NCBI RefSeq assembly: GCF_005280275.1 | Contig: NZ_CP040021.1 | Span: 273,001 to 337,000, forward strand | From: Salinivibrio kushneri | GTDB lineage: Bacteria; Pseudomonadota; Gammaproteobacteria; Enterobacterales; Vibrionaceae | Reading direction: 5' to 3' | DNA: 64,000 bases | Shown: positions 1-11,987 of the stretch, in pieces | Layout: the number at the start of each line of letters is the position of its first letter | Numbering within the stretch: the stretch's first letter is position 1 | The notes under the pieces: generated by a model | Database searches by the model: none | What the model was told of the DNA's origin: nothing | Seen by the model: only the letters and a program-made list of their open reading frames with translations | Program-made: the position numbers and the translations under genes

Positions 1-1
1 G

Positions 2-958
2 TTGCGTCAGTGGGAACAGATGCAAGATGATTATGACTGCCAATATTGCGTGGTGGATTTACATGCGATCACCGTCCACCAGGATGCTGACGCGTTACGC
101 GAAGCCACGCTTGATGCCTTAGCCCTTTGCTTGGCGGTGGGGGTGAGCCCAGAAAAAAGTAACCTGTTTGTGCAGTCACACGTGCCTGAGCACGCGCAAC
201 TGAGCTGGGTCCTTAACTGTTACACCCAAATGGGTGAGCTAAACCGGATGACCCAGTTCAAAGATAAGTCGCAGCGCCATGCTGAGAACATTAACGCGGG
301 ATTGTTTAGTTATCCGGTATTGATGGCGGCAGACATTCTTTTGTATCAAACCAACCAGGTGCCCGTTGGTCATGACCAAAAGCAACACCTGGAGTTGGCG
401 CGTGATGTGGCGACTCGCTTTAACAATCGTTATGGCGATGTATTTGTGCTCCCAGAGCCGTATACACCCGACGTCAATGCCCGGGTCATGAGCCTGCAAG
501 ATCCGACCAAAAAAATGTCTAAATCGGACGATAATCGCAACAATGTGATTGGTTTGCTGGAAGACCCTAAAGTGATCGCGAAAAAAATTAAACGTGCGGT
601 GACTGACTCCGAAGAGCCACCACGGGTGCGTTTCGATATTGCGCAAAAGCCAGGGGTGTCTAATCTGCTTGGATTATTGTCGGGCGCCACGGGTGAGTCG
701 ATTGACGCGCTCGAGCAAGCCTACGAGGGCAAGATGTACGGGCATTTGAAAAAGGATACCGCAGACGCGGTGGTCGCTATGCTTGAGCCGTTGCAAGCGC
801 GTTATCACGAGTACCGTGCCGATCGCGCATTGCTTGATAGTGTGATGCAAAAAGGGGCTGCTCATGCCTCGGCGCGCGCGCAAGAGACATTGCGCAAAGT
901 CTATGACGCAGTGGGCTTTGTACCATCCCGTCGTCGTCTCATGGAACAAAATATATAA
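2..958 (+). CDS. trpS: tryptophanyl-tRNA synthetase (5' end outside window)
   Basis: Charges tRNA-Trp with tryptophan using ATP in the cytoplasm. The reading frame is open from the first bases of the window, so about the first 25 residues, including the TIGN (HIGH-like) signature expected there, lie upstream. Visible landmarks are [26 protein letters not shown], the [19 protein letters not shown] substrate-binding segment and the KKMSKSDDN (KMSKS) loop near residue 170 of the visible part. The remainder aligns by eye with Escherichia coli TrpS to its end. The gene is followed by a strong intrinsic terminator. Identity is secure; only the start is missing. Confidence 0.97.
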   Translation: MRQWEQMQDDYDCQYCVVDLHAITVHQDADALREATLDALALCLAVGVSPEKSNLFVQSHVPEHAQLSWVLNCYTQMGELNRMTQFKDKSQRHAENINAGLFSYPVLMAADILLYQTNQVPVGHDQKQHLELARDVATRFNNRYGDVFVLPEPYTPDVNARVMSLQDPTKKMSKSDDNRNNVIGLLEDPKVIAKKIKRAVTDSEEPPRVRFDIAQKPGVSNLLGLLSGATGESIDALEQAYEGKMYGHLKKDTADAVVAMLEPLQARYHEYRADRALLDSVMQKGAAHASARAQETLRKVYDAVGFVPSRRRLMEQNI

Positions 959-998
959 TTAGTCGATAATTTTTGTGAGCACGTGAATTCAATAGTAC

Positions 999-1034
999 AA
1001 AAAAGCAGCGGGTGAAAGCTCGCTGCTTTTTTTT
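999..1034 (+). terminator. intrinsic terminator of trpS
   Basis: AGCAGCG (1004-1010) pairs with CGCTGCT (1021-1027), giving a 7-bp stem extended by A-T pairs and followed by an eight-T run. It lies 40 nt after the trpS stop. Confidence 0.9.
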
Positions 1035-1180
1035 AACATAACTGAACCAACTTCTCACTTCTAATTACTTCATCAATAATCGCTGATTCCGGTGCGATTC
1101 ATATCACGTCATATCCTGTACCTATCATGAATAATACACTCGATTTTCGAGTAAACACTCAATTACGTGAAGGAACAGGT

Positions 1181-3523
1181 ATGAAAAATCCAATGATGTG
1201 GTCACCGCTTGCGCTGGTAATGGCGGGGATTGCACTGCCCGCGGCGGCAAAAGCGCCACTTACCGAGAACTACCAATGTGGGGTGACCACCCCGACCCCC
1301 ATTTATGCCATTCAAGGTGATGGTGCACGGAGCCCGCTCGTCCCAGATGGCCAATATAGCTCAGACAAAACCTATGCCGTACAAGGGGTGGTGACGGCGA
1401 TCACCCAAGGCCTATACAAAGGGGTCTGGATTCAAGATCCGCAAGGCGATGGTAACCCGGCAACGTCCGACGGATTGTTTGTCTATTTGCGTGACGCGCA
1501 AGACTTAGACTTGGTGCCCGGTGATACGCTTTGTGCCAGCGGGAAAATCAAAGAGTACTACGGCCATACCCAGCTAGGTGTCACGGACGGACAGGTAGCA
1601 AAGGGGGCTTACCAAGGTGACGTGCTACCTACTGCTATCCGTGTGGGGGCCGAGGAAACCCTCGATCAGGCACTGGAGCGCTATGAAGGCATGAAGGTGA
1701 CCATGGACGCTGACAGTGAATTAGTGATCACCCGTAATTTCGGTTTTGATTACGATGCGTTCCGTAACAACATGGTGTTATCGCATCAGGCCCCTTTGTA
1801 TAAACCGACACAATGGCATCCAGCGTTAACACCAGGTGCTGAGGCGCTGGCAGAGAAAAATGCCCAAAACCAGCTTTATATTGAAACCGATAAAAAAGCG
1901 AAAGATGGCGAGATCCCGTACTTCCCTGGCCTCGATGCCGAGCAAGGCTATTTGCGGATTGGCGATCGCATCGAACGGTTAAGTGGTGTGCTGGGCTATA
2001 GCTACAGCCAGTATCGTCTGGTGGCGACTAACACCATCACCGCTGGGGATATTGTGCATCGCAATGACCGTCAAGCGGCGCCTAAAACGGTACCAGGCAC
2101 AGATATTAAGGTCGCGAGCTTTAATGTGCTTAACTACTTTACTAGCGCCAGTGCGGTCGGTGGCCCACTCAATGTCACTTGCGAGGATCAGGCGGATGCC
2201 GATGCAAACCGCGGCTGTAATCGCGGGGCAAAAACGGCGGCTGAGTTTGAACTGCAACGCGCGAAAATCGTTAACGCGTTGACGGCAATGGATGCTGATA
2301 TCGTTGGGCTGATGGAGATTGAAAACAACGGCTTTGCAGCGGGTAGTGCCATCGATGATCTGGTGACTCAACTTAACGCCCAGTTTGCAGATCCCCGTGA
2401 TCACTACCAATTTGTTGAGCCGAGTGAGGCGGAGAAAACCCAAGGCGCTTACTTTGGCTCTGATGCCATCATGGTAGGCATGATTTATCGTCCGGCGACA
2501 GTCGCATTAGCAGGTGATGCCCAGGCTATCCCAATGCCGGAACAGCATATCAGTGGCGAAAGCCCAGACGGAGAAACCAAGACACTCGACAAATACCAGC
2601 GTGATAGCTTGATCCAACGCTTTATTATCAATGATCAACCTTTGAGTGTGGTGGTGAATCATTTTAAATCAAAGGGCTCGGGCTGTTATGAAGATTGGAT
2701 TGCCGGCGAGTTTGATAGTGAAACGGCTGATCTGCAGGGGCGTTGCAATGAGTTCCGCGTCTCGGCGGCGGTGGCATTAGGTGAGCGATTAAACACCGTG
2801 GATGGCGATGTCCTGATCTTGGGTGACCTAAATGCGTACGCCAAAGAAGATCCTGTTCGTGTGCTGACGGACTATCAGCGCCGCGAGGGGCAGCGCGACA
2901 TTCTCACCGCTGCGGGCACCGAAATTCGTGGTGTGCCTATGCATGCAACCGGCCAACCCGTGGAAGAGGGATTGGGGTATACCAATTTGGCCACCGACTG
3001 GTTAGGGGACAAAGCCTATTCATATTCGTTCTCGGGTGAGCTGGGTGCCTTGGATCATGCTTTGGCCAATGCCAGCTTGGCGAGCAAAGTGGTTGGCGTG
3101 GAAGAGTGGCACATTAACTCGGTAGAAAGCACGCTGTTTGAATATAGCCGCAAATATACCGGCGATTTGGTGAAATCGGACAATGTGTTCTCATCCTCTG
3201 ATCACGACCCTGTCTTGATCTCGCTTGACTACCCAGAGCCTGTGGTGCCTGTTTCTGTGACCGTGAACAATCGCAGCATTTTACCCATTGTGCCGCTGCT
3301 TAATGGGCAAAAAAGCCCGGCTCATGCGTGGATGAAATGGCGCGCGACGCGCACGTTCAACCAAGCCAGTCCTTTGGTTCAATCCTTGGAGTTAACCGCA
3401 GATGATGGTATCGCGGTGTCGGTAAAAGCCTTGGGGCTGTTCCCTGTTTATTGTGGTCGTGCGCCTGCCGACACGCCGATGACAGTGACATACACTGGCT
3501 TTCGCTGTCAGTTAAACCGTTAA
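1181..3523 (+). CDS. secreted ExeM/NucH/Xds-type endonuclease
   Basis: Extracellular DNase, probably for DNA scavenging or biofilm DNA turnover. I chose the ATG at 1181 because it follows AAGGAACAGG and begins a classic signal peptide (MKNPMMWSPLALVMAGIALP, cleavage near AAAKA); an in-frame ATG at 1127 would bury that signal. The N-terminal third is a nuclease-associated beta domain. An endonuclease/exonuclease/phosphatase fold follows, with DIVGLMEIENNG near residue 380 (metal-binding Glu), VVNHFKSKGSG, GDLNAYAKEDP near 547 and the SSSDHDPV catalytic motif near 672. About 95 C-terminal residues lie beyond the fold and show no obvious sorting signal. In V. cholerae the xds nuclease gene lies between trpS and pabA too. 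Family assignment is firm, physiological role inferred. Confidence 0.88.
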   Translation: MKNPMMWSPLALVMAGIALPAAAKAPLTENYQCGVTTPTPIYAIQGDGARSPLVPDGQYSSDKTYAVQGVVTAITQGLYKGVWIQDPQGDGNPATSDGLFVYLRDAQDLDLVPGDTLCASGKIKEYYGHTQLGVTDGQVAKGAYQGDVLPTAIRVGAEETLDQALERYEGMKVTMDADSELVITRNFGFDYDAFRNNMVLSHQAPLYKPTQWHPALTPGAEALAEKNAQNQLYIETDKKAKDGEIPYFPGLDAEQGYLRIGDRIERLSGVLGYSYSQYRLVATNTITAGDIVHRNDRQAAPKTVPGTDIKVASFNVLNYFTSASAVGGPLNVTCEDQADADANRGCNRGAKTAAEFELQRAKIVNALTAMDADIVGLMEIENNGFAAGSAIDDLVTQLNAQFADPRDHYQFVEPSEAEKTQGAYFGSDAIMVGMIYRPATVALAGDAQAIPMPEQHISGESPDGETKTLDKYQRDSLIQRFIINDQPLSVVVNHFKSKGSGCYEDWIAGEFDSETADLQGRCNEFRVSAAVALGERLNTVDGDVLILGDLNAYAKEDPVRVLTDYQRREGQRDILTAAGTEIRGVPMHATGQPVEEGLGYTNLATDWLGDKAYSYSFSGELGALDHALANASLASKVVGVEEWHINSVESTLFEYSRKYTGDLVKSDNVFSSSDHDPVLISLDYPEPVVPVSVTVNNRSILPIVPLLNGQKSPAHAWMKWRATRTFNQASPLVQSLELTADDGIAVSVKALGLFPVYCGRAPADTPMTVTYTGFRCQLNR

Positions 3524-3529
3524 CCAATA

Positions 3530-3562
3530 AGCGTCGTCCCAGGTTCACGCTAGGATGACGCT
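3530..3562 (+). terminator. hairpin after the nuclease gene, weak terminator
   Basis: AGCGTCGTCC (3530-3539) pairs with GGATGACGCT (3553-3562) across a 13-nt loop with one G-U pair. No T-run follows, so termination here is uncertain. Confidence 0.4.
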
Positions 3563-3615
3563 CTATAAGCACTGTGTTAGCATCATGCCGGTTTTCAATC
3601 GCATGGCCGAGCACA

Positions 3616-4191
3616 GTGCTTCTTATCATCGATAACTACGATTCTTTCACCTATAACTTGTATCAATACTTTTGTGAATTGGGCGCGTCTGTTTGCGTCA
3701 AACGCAATGATGCGATTAGCTTGGCGGAGATAGATGCGATGGCGCCCACGCATATCGTGGTCTCGCCAGGCCCTTGTACCCCCGATGAGGCGGGGATCTC
3801 GCTGGCGGTGATTGAGCACTTTGCGGGAAAGGTTCCCCTTTTAGGTGTTTGTCTAGGCTACCAAGCCTTGGCGCAAGTATTTGGTGCTAAGGTGATACGC
3901 GCAAAGGCAGTGATGCATGGTAAAACATCGCCCGTCGACCACAAAGAACAAGGTATCTTTGCGCATTTGCCAAGCCCGCTTACTGTCACGCGATATCACT
4001 CCTTAGTGGTGGATCCACACAGCTTACCTGCTTGTTTGATGGTGACAGCGACCACCACGGAGGCGGATGGGCGCGAAATCATCATGGGGTTAAAACACCG
4101 AGAGCTGGCGGTGGAAGGGGTACAATTTCATCCAGAAAGCATTCTCACCCAAGAGGGGCATGCGTTACTGGCCAACTTTCTCCAACAATAA
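3616..4191 (+). CDS. pabA: aminodeoxychorismate synthase glutaminase subunit (PabA/TrpG family)
   Basis: Glutamine amidotransferase that delivers ammonia to PabB for 4-amino-4-deoxychorismate, a folate precursor. The protein reads [18 protein letters not shown] from its second residue, so the GTG at 3616 is the likely start (191 residues, close to E. coli PabA). The class I triad is present: Cys79 in LGVCLGYQ, His172 and Glu174 in HPES. No trpE or pabB is adjacent; the next gene is argD, as in vibrios and near E. coli crp, which favours PabA over TrpG. The ribosome binding site is weak. Confidence 0.9.
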   Translation: MLLIIDNYDSFTYNLYQYFCELGASVCVKRNDAISLAEIDAMAPTHIVVSPGPCTPDEAGISLAVIEHFAGKVPLLGVCLGYQALAQVFGAKVIRAKAVMHGKTSPVDHKEQGIFAHLPSPLTVTRYHSLVVDPHSLPACLMVTATTTEADGREIIMGLKHRELAVEGVQFHPESILTQEGHALLANFLQQ

Positions 4192-4558
4192 CCCCGTCAA
4201 CTAAAGGTCACGACCGTTTTAAGCGCCATGACTTGGGGCCATCTCAGTCGTGCGCTATTACACAGTATTGCACTAAATCGCGATCTTTATCACTAATTTT
4301 ACATTTCGCGCTTTTTGACTGCCTTATCAATGGCTGCAACCTTATGCAGCCTGGGTAGTCTCTCCCCTCAGTCTTGCCTATTTGGCATCATAGCCTTGCT
4401 TGCTCTGCGCTTCTCCCTGCTCACAGTTTATGCATAACTATCTCTGTAAACTGCATGAGTTCGGTTACCCTGCTGAAAACAAAACATAATCTGCTATTGC
4501 TGCAGTTAAAATAATGTAAATACTATGCGTCATAGATAAAACACAGAAGGATTGAGTG
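4192..4558 (+). other. 367-nt intergenic region upstream of the ast operon
   Basis: No gene is recognisable here. It holds two small inverted repeats: GGCTGC/GCAGCC (4332-4337, 4346-4351), and CAGTTTA/TAAACTG (4424-4430, 4447-4453). The length suggests a complex promoter for the arginine operon, but I see no convincing ArgR box and no sigma-54 promoter with correct spacing. Confidence 0.5.
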
Positions 4559-5776
4559 ATGACAATGGAGCACAAAGTAGAACGTAAACTCTTCGACGAA
4601 GTCATGGTGCCATGTTACAACCCAATGCCGATGATCCCGGATCATGGTAAAGGATCGCGTATCTGGGATCAGGAAGGTCGAGAGTATATCGATTTTGCCG
4701 GTGGTATTGCGGTGAGCTGTTTAGGTCATTGTCATCCGGTCATGGTGGATGCACTGACTGAGCAAGCGCAGAAGCTGTGGCACTTGAGCAATGTGATGAC
4801 CAATGCGCCCGCGTTGCGCCTCGCCAAACGCCTCACCGAGCTTTCCTTTGCCGACCGTGTGTTTTACGCGAACTCAGGCGCCGAAGCCAACGAAGCAGCG
4901 CTTAAACTGGCGCGCCGCTGGGCAAAAGAGGAGCACGGCGAGCACAAAAGTGAAATTATCGCGTTCACCAAAGGTTTCCACGGTCGCACCTTCTTTACCG
5001 TGACAGTGGGCGGTCAGCCTGCCTACTCTGACGGTTTTGGCCCAAAGCCAGGCGATGTTACCCACCTTCCTTACAACGATATCGCCGCATTGGCTGACCA
5101 TATTTCCGAGCGCACCTGTGCGGTGATGATGGAGCCATTGCAAGGTGAAGGTGGGATCGTGCCGCCAGAGCCAGGCTTTTTGCAGGCCGTGCGCGAGCTG
5201 TGTGATAAGCACAATGCATTGCTGATATTTGACGAAGTGCAAACTGGCAATGGCCGTACTGGGACCTTCTATGCCTATCAAGAATCAGGGGTCGAGCCAG
5301 ACATTCTGGCGACGGCTAAATCATTGGGTGGCGGTATCCCCATTGGTGCCATGCTTACCACCGAACGTCTCGCGGCACATATGAAGCCGGGTGTTCATGG
5401 CTCCACCTATGGCGGTAATCCATTGGCGTGTGCGGTGGCAGAAGCGGTGGTCAATGAAGTGACCAAGCCTGACGTCTTAGACGGTGTGATGGAGCGCGAG
5501 CAATGGTTCCGTGATGGTTTAGAAGCGATTAACGATAAGTACGGCATTTTCAGTGAAGTCCGTGGCAAAGGCTTGCTACTCGGTGCGGCACTGAACCAAG
5601 ACTGGGAAGGCCGTGCACGTGATATTCTGGTTGCTGCGGGTGAAGAAGGCCTGTTGGTATTAGTCGCCGGCCCAAATGTGGTGCGGTTTACTCCCTCATT
5701 GGTGATTACCAAAGCCGATATTGAAGAAGGGATGGCACGCCTGGAGCGCGCGATTGCGAAGGTTGTTGCAGGATAA
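4559..5776 (+). CDS. argD: bifunctional acetylornithine / succinylornithine aminotransferase
   Basis: PLP-dependent class III aminotransferase that works in arginine synthesis (N-acetylornithine) and, as AstC, in arginine degradation (N2-succinylornithine). The start ATG at 4559 follows AGAAGGA by 8 nt; 405 residues match the family. Seen are [18 protein letters not shown] (PLP phosphate site), [12 protein letters not shown] (cofactor Asp) and the Schiff-base Lys254 in [10 protein letters not shown]. It heads a co-oriented operon with astA, astD and a DUF1338 gene, so a catabolic role is strongly implied; pabA upstream fits the anabolic name. Confidence 0.95.
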   Translation: MTMEHKVERKLFDEVMVPCYNPMPMIPDHGKGSRIWDQEGREYIDFAGGIAVSCLGHCHPVMVDALTEQAQKLWHLSNVMTNAPALRLAKRLTELSFADRVFYANSGAEANEAALKLARRWAKEEHGEHKSEIIAFTKGFHGRTFFTVTVGGQPAYSDGFGPKPGDVTHLPYNDIAALADHISERTCAVMMEPLQGEGGIVPPEPGFLQAVRELCDKHNALLIFDEVQTGNGRTGTFYAYQESGVEPDILATAKSLGGGIPIGAMLTTERLAAHMKPGVHGSTYGGNPLACAVAEAVVNEVTKPDVLDGVMEREQWFRDGLEAINDKYGIFSEVRGKGLLLGAALNQDWEGRARDILVAAGEEGLLVLVAGPNVVRFTPSLVITKADIEEGMARLERAIAKVVAG

Positions 5777-5805
5777 GCGACCTCATACACTCGGAGGGAT
5801 TTGAG

Positions 5806-8311
<2,506 letters not shown>

Positions 8312-8321
8312 GGAGAGCAAC

Positions 8322-9113
8322 ATGGACAGTGGCCAAGCGTTATTCGACAAACTGTGGCAGGACTACATCAACCGCCTGTGCCCATCAGCACACAAGGTGC
8401 ATGCCTTGTTAGAAGAAGGGCAGCCTTTGATCAATGATCATATTGCCTTGCGGACATTTGGATTACCCAAGGTTGGGCTTGAGGTATTGGCGCGCCCCTT
8501 CCTGGCGTTAGGCTATCAGCAAAAAGGGGACTATACCTTTGAAGCGAAAAAGCTCAACGCCTGCCATTTTGAGCACCCCGATCCTCTGATGCCAAAAGTC
8601 TTTATCAGTGAGTTGATGGTCGAGCAATGCTCGCCCGCGCTTCAGGCGATTGTTGAGAAGCTGGTGGCACAAGTTGATGCGTCGTCACTCACAGGCAGTG
8701 ACTTTCTCCATCAGGGTCGCTTGTGGGATCTTGACTGGGCAACCTATCAAACACTTGCCGAAGAGAGTGAATATGCGTCTTGGGTGGCGGCACACGGTTA
8801 TGGTGCCAACCATTTTACCGTGAGTGTGAATCAGCTGAATGCGCATGATGATTGCCTCTCGGTGAATAACCGATTGCGCGACAATGGCTTTGCGATTAAC
8901 GAGTCAGGCGGGGAAGTCAAAGGTGACGCGTCGGTGTATCTGGAGCAATCCTCCACCATGGCAGATCGCGTGCCAGTTGCTTTTTCTGATGACACGCAAA
9001 CCATCCCGGGTGGTTTTTATGAGTTTGCTAAGCGTTATGTTCTGCCCAATGGTGAGCTTTACCAAGGTTTTGTGGCTGCCTCGGCAGACAAAATCTTTGA
9101 AAGCACCCATTAG
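8322..9113 (+). CDS. DUF1338 family protein, 2-oxoadipate dioxygenase/decarboxylase-like
   Basis: Probable non-haem metal enzyme of the DUF1338/HglS family, whose characterised member converts 2-oxoadipate to 2-hydroxyglutarate in lysine catabolism. At 263 residues this is a compact member. Candidate metal ligands are His in INDHIALRTFGLP, His in GANHFTVSVNQL and Glu in VYLEQSSTMAD. It starts 10 nt after astD behind AAGGAGAG, so it is the last gene of the ast operon. The same arrangement is known in vibrios. Its substrate here is unknown; the operon context suggests amino acid breakdown. Confidence 0.8.
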   Translation: MDSGQALFDKLWQDYINRLCPSAHKVHALLEEGQPLINDHIALRTFGLPKVGLEVLARPFLALGYQQKGDYTFEAKKLNACHFEHPDPLMPKVFISELMVEQCSPALQAIVEKLVAQVDASSLTGSDFLHQGRLWDLDWATYQTLAEESEYASWVAAHGYGANHFTVSVNQLNAHDDCLSVNNRLRDNGFAINESGGEVKGDASVYLEQSSTMADRVPVAFSDDTQTIPGGFYEFAKRYVLPNGELYQGFVAASADKIFESTH

Positions 9114-9146
9114 TGCGTCGCGCATCGCTTAATCGACATCATAGGG

Positions 9147-9178
9147 AAAAGGGAGCGTATGCTATGCTCCCTTTTTTA
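9147..9178 (+). terminator. terminator of the ast operon
   Basis: AAAAGGGAGC (9147-9156) pairs perfectly with GCTCCCTTTT (9166-9175) and is followed by T residues. It sits between convergent genes and the A-tract on the left arm may let it work in both directions. Confidence 0.9.
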
Positions 9179-9182
9179 TCGT

Positions 9183-10049
9183 CTATTGAGCCTCGATATC
9201 GAGCCAATACGTGTCTGGAATGGCTTGTGTTTCGTTGCTTAAATGCGGGTTATCGACCCGGATCACGGTGCGTTCACCAATGTTGGCTTTTTCAAACGTT
9301 TCTTTGACCAGCGGAGCGTTGTTGAAAAACTCAATAAATGATCCGTCTTGGTATGCCGCTTCAAAAGCACCATTCAACATGTCGGCGACGTCAGCATGTT
9401 GCGGAGACACAAACAGGAACATCGGGAAGCGATAGATCAGCATCAGGTGCGGGTCAACTAACAGATTACCGTATTGTGGCCGCTCGGCTAATTCACTAAA
9501 AGGCTCAATCAAGGCACGCGGGAAGAGATCAGCACGACCTGTATCAACTACTTTGAAAATATTTTCAAAGCTCGATATTTCGCGTACGCGAAATCCCGCT
9601 GAGTTGAGCACCTTGACGTCGGCCCAGCCCTGTCCCTGAATCATAGTAAGAGACTGCAAATCACCCGCGCTACTTATCTGAGCGAGTTGGGGCTCCGTGG
9701 CTTGGTTGGTAATAAACAGGCGATGGCCGAGTAGACCACGAAACACGGGATAGCGAATGGGGATCAGTTCAGATTCCAGCGTGCGGTCGGCACCCAGCCA
9801 GTCGATAGTGAGCTTGCCTTGCTTGAGCATTTCCACCTTACGAGACTGAGAGCCAATTTGGCCGTCAAAAGCTTGCAAGGTGACAGGCTCTCCTGATTTT
9901 TCGGCAAGAAATTCAATCAGCTCAATGGCATAGAGATCAAGCGCCGACCCAGCGCGTGGCTCGGGGTGCACAATTGTGGTATTGGACACGGCATGGGCTG
10001 AAAACACAGAGAGCGCCAAGGCGGTGAGAGAAACCATGAGTTTTTTCAT
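9183..10049 (-). CDS. periplasmic solute-binding-like protein
   Basis: Starts MKKLMVSLTALALSVFSAHA, a clear type I signal peptide, so the 288-residue product is periplasmic. The body resembles family 3 solute-binding proteins: an early RAGSALDLYAIELIEFLAE segment, LKQGKLTIDWLGADR near residue 78, a FENIFKVVDTGRADLFPRA motif typical of ligand-cleft hinges, and a C-terminal FKQA-like EAAYQDGSFIEFF helix. No permease or ATPase gene is adjacent, so it may serve another transporter or a sensor rather than form an ABC system here. Ligand unknown. It is a single-gene unit between the convergent ast operon and crp. Confidence 0.7.
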   Translation of the reverse strand: MKKLMVSLTALALSVFSAHAVSNTTIVHPEPRAGSALDLYAIELIEFLAEKSGEPVTLQAFDGQIGSQSRKVEMLKQGKLTIDWLGADRTLESELIPIRYPVFRGLLGHRLFITNQATEPQLAQISSAGDLQSLTMIQGQGWADVKVLNSAGFRVREISSFENIFKVVDTGRADLFPRALIEPFSELAERPQYGNLLVDPHLMLIYRFPMFLFVSPQHADVADMLNGAFEAAYQDGSFIEFFNNAPLVKETFEKANIGERTVIRVDNPHLSNETQAIPDTYWLDIEAQ

Positions 10050-10130
10050 AAACGATACCTTGTTAGTTTTATGTTAACCATATCGTTTTGAGTGTAGAAG
10101 TTATCCAGACGCTTGCCAGAAAGCGGAGAT

Positions 10131-10157
10131 AAAAAAACCGACGCTAGGGCGTCGGTT
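10131..10157 (-). terminator. terminator of crp
   Basis: On the minus strand a 9-bp perfect stem (arms 10149-10157 and 10136-10144, 4-nt loop) is followed by a T-tract (the A-run 10131-10137 of the plus strand). It starts 23 nt after the crp stop. Confidence 0.92.
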
Positions 10158-10179
10158 GGTGATACAGAGAGCGGCGCAA

Positions 10180-10812
10180 TTAGCGTGTGCCGTATACCAC
10201 GATGGTTTTACCGTGTGCGGAAATGAGGTTTTGCTCTTCCAGCATTTTGAGGATACGTCCCACGGTTTCACGCGAACAGCCGACGATTTGGCCAATTTCC
10301 TGACGAGTGATCTTAATTTGCATACCGTCAGGGTGTGTCATGGCATCCGGCTGTTTAGCCAAGTTCAACAAGGTTTGCGCGATGCGGCCTGTGACGTCCA
10401 GGAAGGCGAGATCCCCGACCTTTTGGCTCGTTACCTGCAAACGACGCGCCATTTGTGAAGACAGGCGCATTAAGATGTCAGGATTCACTTGAATGAGCTG
10501 GCGGAACTTCTTAAATGAAATCTCTGCCACTTCACACGGTGATTTAGCGCGCACCCAAGCAGTGCGCTCTTGGTCTTCTTCGAAAAGTCCGAGCTCACCA
10601 ATGAAGTCACCTTGGTTAAGGTAAGACAGGATCATTTCCTTGCCTTCTTCATCTTTGATCAGTACGGCCACAGACCCTTTCACGATGTAATACAAGGTCT
10701 CCGCCTTCTCACCTGCATGGATAAGCGTGCTTTTAGACGGATACTTATGAATATGACAATGTGAAAGGAACCACTCGAGTGTAGGGTCTGTTTGAGGTTT
10801 TCCTGGAACCAT
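10180..10812 (-). CDS. crp: cAMP receptor protein (CRP/CAP)
   Basis: Global cAMP-dependent transcription regulator. The 210-residue sequence is nearly identical to E. coli CRP: cyclic-nucleotide domain with GELGLFEE and the RTAWVRA cAMP contact (E. coli has RSAWVRA), the long dimer helix around residues 110-137, and the helix-turn-helix [19 protein letters not shown] with the DNA-contacting Arg/Glu of SRETVGR. A GAGGAAA ribosome site precedes the ATG. Monocistronic, with its own terminator and about 250 nt of upstream sequence. Confidence 0.98.
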   Translation of the reverse strand: MVPGKPQTDPTLEWFLSHCHIHKYPSKSTLIHAGEKAETLYYIVKGSVAVLIKDEEGKEMILSYLNQGDFIGELGLFEEDQERTAWVRAKSPCEVAEISFKKFRQLIQVNPDILMRLSSQMARRLQVTSQKVGDLAFLDVTGRIAQTLLNLAKQPDAMTHPDGMQIKITRQEIGQIVGCSRETVGRILKMLEEQNLISAHGKTIVVYGTR

Positions 10813-11010
10813 ATAACTTATTTCCTCTGCATGTGTTGCCCGGCAACAACGTCCTATCTTTGTCTGAGGGGTAACCCATCAGATCATTGCACAGAATACG
10901 AAGTCTGAACGCGGGCTACAAGCTCACTGTATGTTAACAAGAGTGTATCTTTTTTTGTTGGTGATTTCTTGATTTTGATCTAGGCCAACCGCCTAAAAAT
11001 CTGGCAAAAA

Positions 11011-11026
11011 CGTGGCTAAGATCACG
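11011..11026. promoter_or_regulatory. possible CRP-binding site upstream of crp
   Basis: CGTGG-N6-TCACG resembles the TGTGA-N6-TCACA consensus at seven of ten defined positions. It lies about 200 bp upstream of the crp start, where autoregulation would be expected from E. coli. Weak sequence evidence. Confidence 0.3.
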
Positions 11027-11061
11027 GCTTGAGAAGTAATACATCATGGATGCGCTACGCC

Positions 11062-11931
11062 TTAGCCAATCTTGCCTTTTTCTATCAATTGTTGGATCAA
11101 TGGACGGATGATCAATTCCATCGCAAAGCCCATTTTTCCTCCCGGTACCACTAAGGTGTTATGCCGTGACATAAACGACCCAGTGATCATTTGCAACAGA
11201 TAAGGGAAGTCGACGTTTTTCATTCCACGAAAGCGGATCACCACAAAACTTTCATCCAAAGACGGGATACCTTTGGCATTTAATGGGTTTGAGGTATCTA
11301 CCGTCGGCACGCGTTGAAAGTTGATATGGGTGCGAGAAAACTGCGGGGTGATGTAGTGCAGGTAATCATCCATTGAGCGCACAATCGAGTCGGTCACCGC
11401 CTCACGAGAGTGGCCTCTATCGCGCGTATCGCGGACAAATTTTTGAATCCACTCTAGGTTGACGATCGGCACCATTCCAATCAAGAGATCGACATGCTGT
11501 GCAACATTGACATCACCATCGACCACCCCGCCGTGCAGTCCCTCGTAAAACAATACATTGGTATTGTCGGCTAAGTCTTGCCATGGCGTGAAGGTGCCAG
11601 GCATTTGGTTATAGGGCACCGCTTCATCAAAGGTATGTAAATAGCGGCGATATTTCCCGGTGCCTTGCTCACCATACTCACGGAAAAACTGCTCGAGCCG
11701 CGGGAAATCGTTGGCCGTGGGGCCAAAGTAGCTGATATGTTTGCCTTGTTCACGTGCTTTACGGATCTCGACGTCCATTTCAGGACGGGTAAAGCGATGA
11801 AAGCTATCCCCTTCTAGCCAGGCCGCTTTGATGTTCATCATCTGGAACATCTTTCGGAAGGCTTCCGAGGTGGTGGTGGTACCGGCTCCTGATGAGCCGG
11901 TGACCGCAATAATAGGATGTTTAGCCGACAT
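11062..11931 (-). CDS. prkB: phosphoribulokinase-like protein PrkB
   Basis: Putative ATP-dependent kinase of the phosphoribulokinase/uridine kinase fold; physiological substrate is unknown in non-autotrophic bacteria. I chose the ATG at 11931 (MSAKHPIIAVTGSSGAG), which gives 289 residues as in E. coli, over an in-frame ATG five codons upstream. Walker A is GSSGAGTTTT; EGDSFHRFTRPEMD, FYEGLHGGVVD and HSREAVTDSIVRSMDDY are conserved family blocks. Last gene of the minus-strand yheS-to-prkB run; its position next to crp is conserved with E. coli. Confidence 0.93.
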   Translation of the reverse strand: MSAKHPIIAVTGSSGAGTTTTSEAFRKMFQMMNIKAAWLEGDSFHRFTRPEMDVEIRKAREQGKHISYFGPTANDFPRLEQFFREYGEQGTGKYRRYLHTFDEAVPYNQMPGTFTPWQDLADNTNVLFYEGLHGGVVDGDVNVAQHVDLLIGMVPIVNLEWIQKFVRDTRDRGHSREAVTDSIVRSMDDYLHYITPQFSRTHINFQRVPTVDTSNPLNAKGIPSLDESFVVIRFRGMKNVDFPYLLQMITGSFMSRHNTLVVPGGKMGFAMELIIRPLIQQLIEKGKIG

Positions 11932-11987
11932 GACGCGCCCTGTCATTCAGTCTGAATTTGTATCGCGATACGGCGTGTACTGCGATG

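Noticed and set aside
1127-1180. Upstream in-frame ATG for the secreted nuclease
   Set aside because: It would add 18 residues before the signal peptide and has no ribosome site; ATG 1181 does.
4391-4410. Sigma-54-like TGGCA...TTGC sequence upstream of argD
   Set aside because: The GG to GC distance is 12 nt rather than the required 10, so it is not a credible -24/-12 promoter.
11932-11946. Upstream ATG for prkB
   Set aside because: Adds five residues absent from E. coli PrkB and has no ribosome site.
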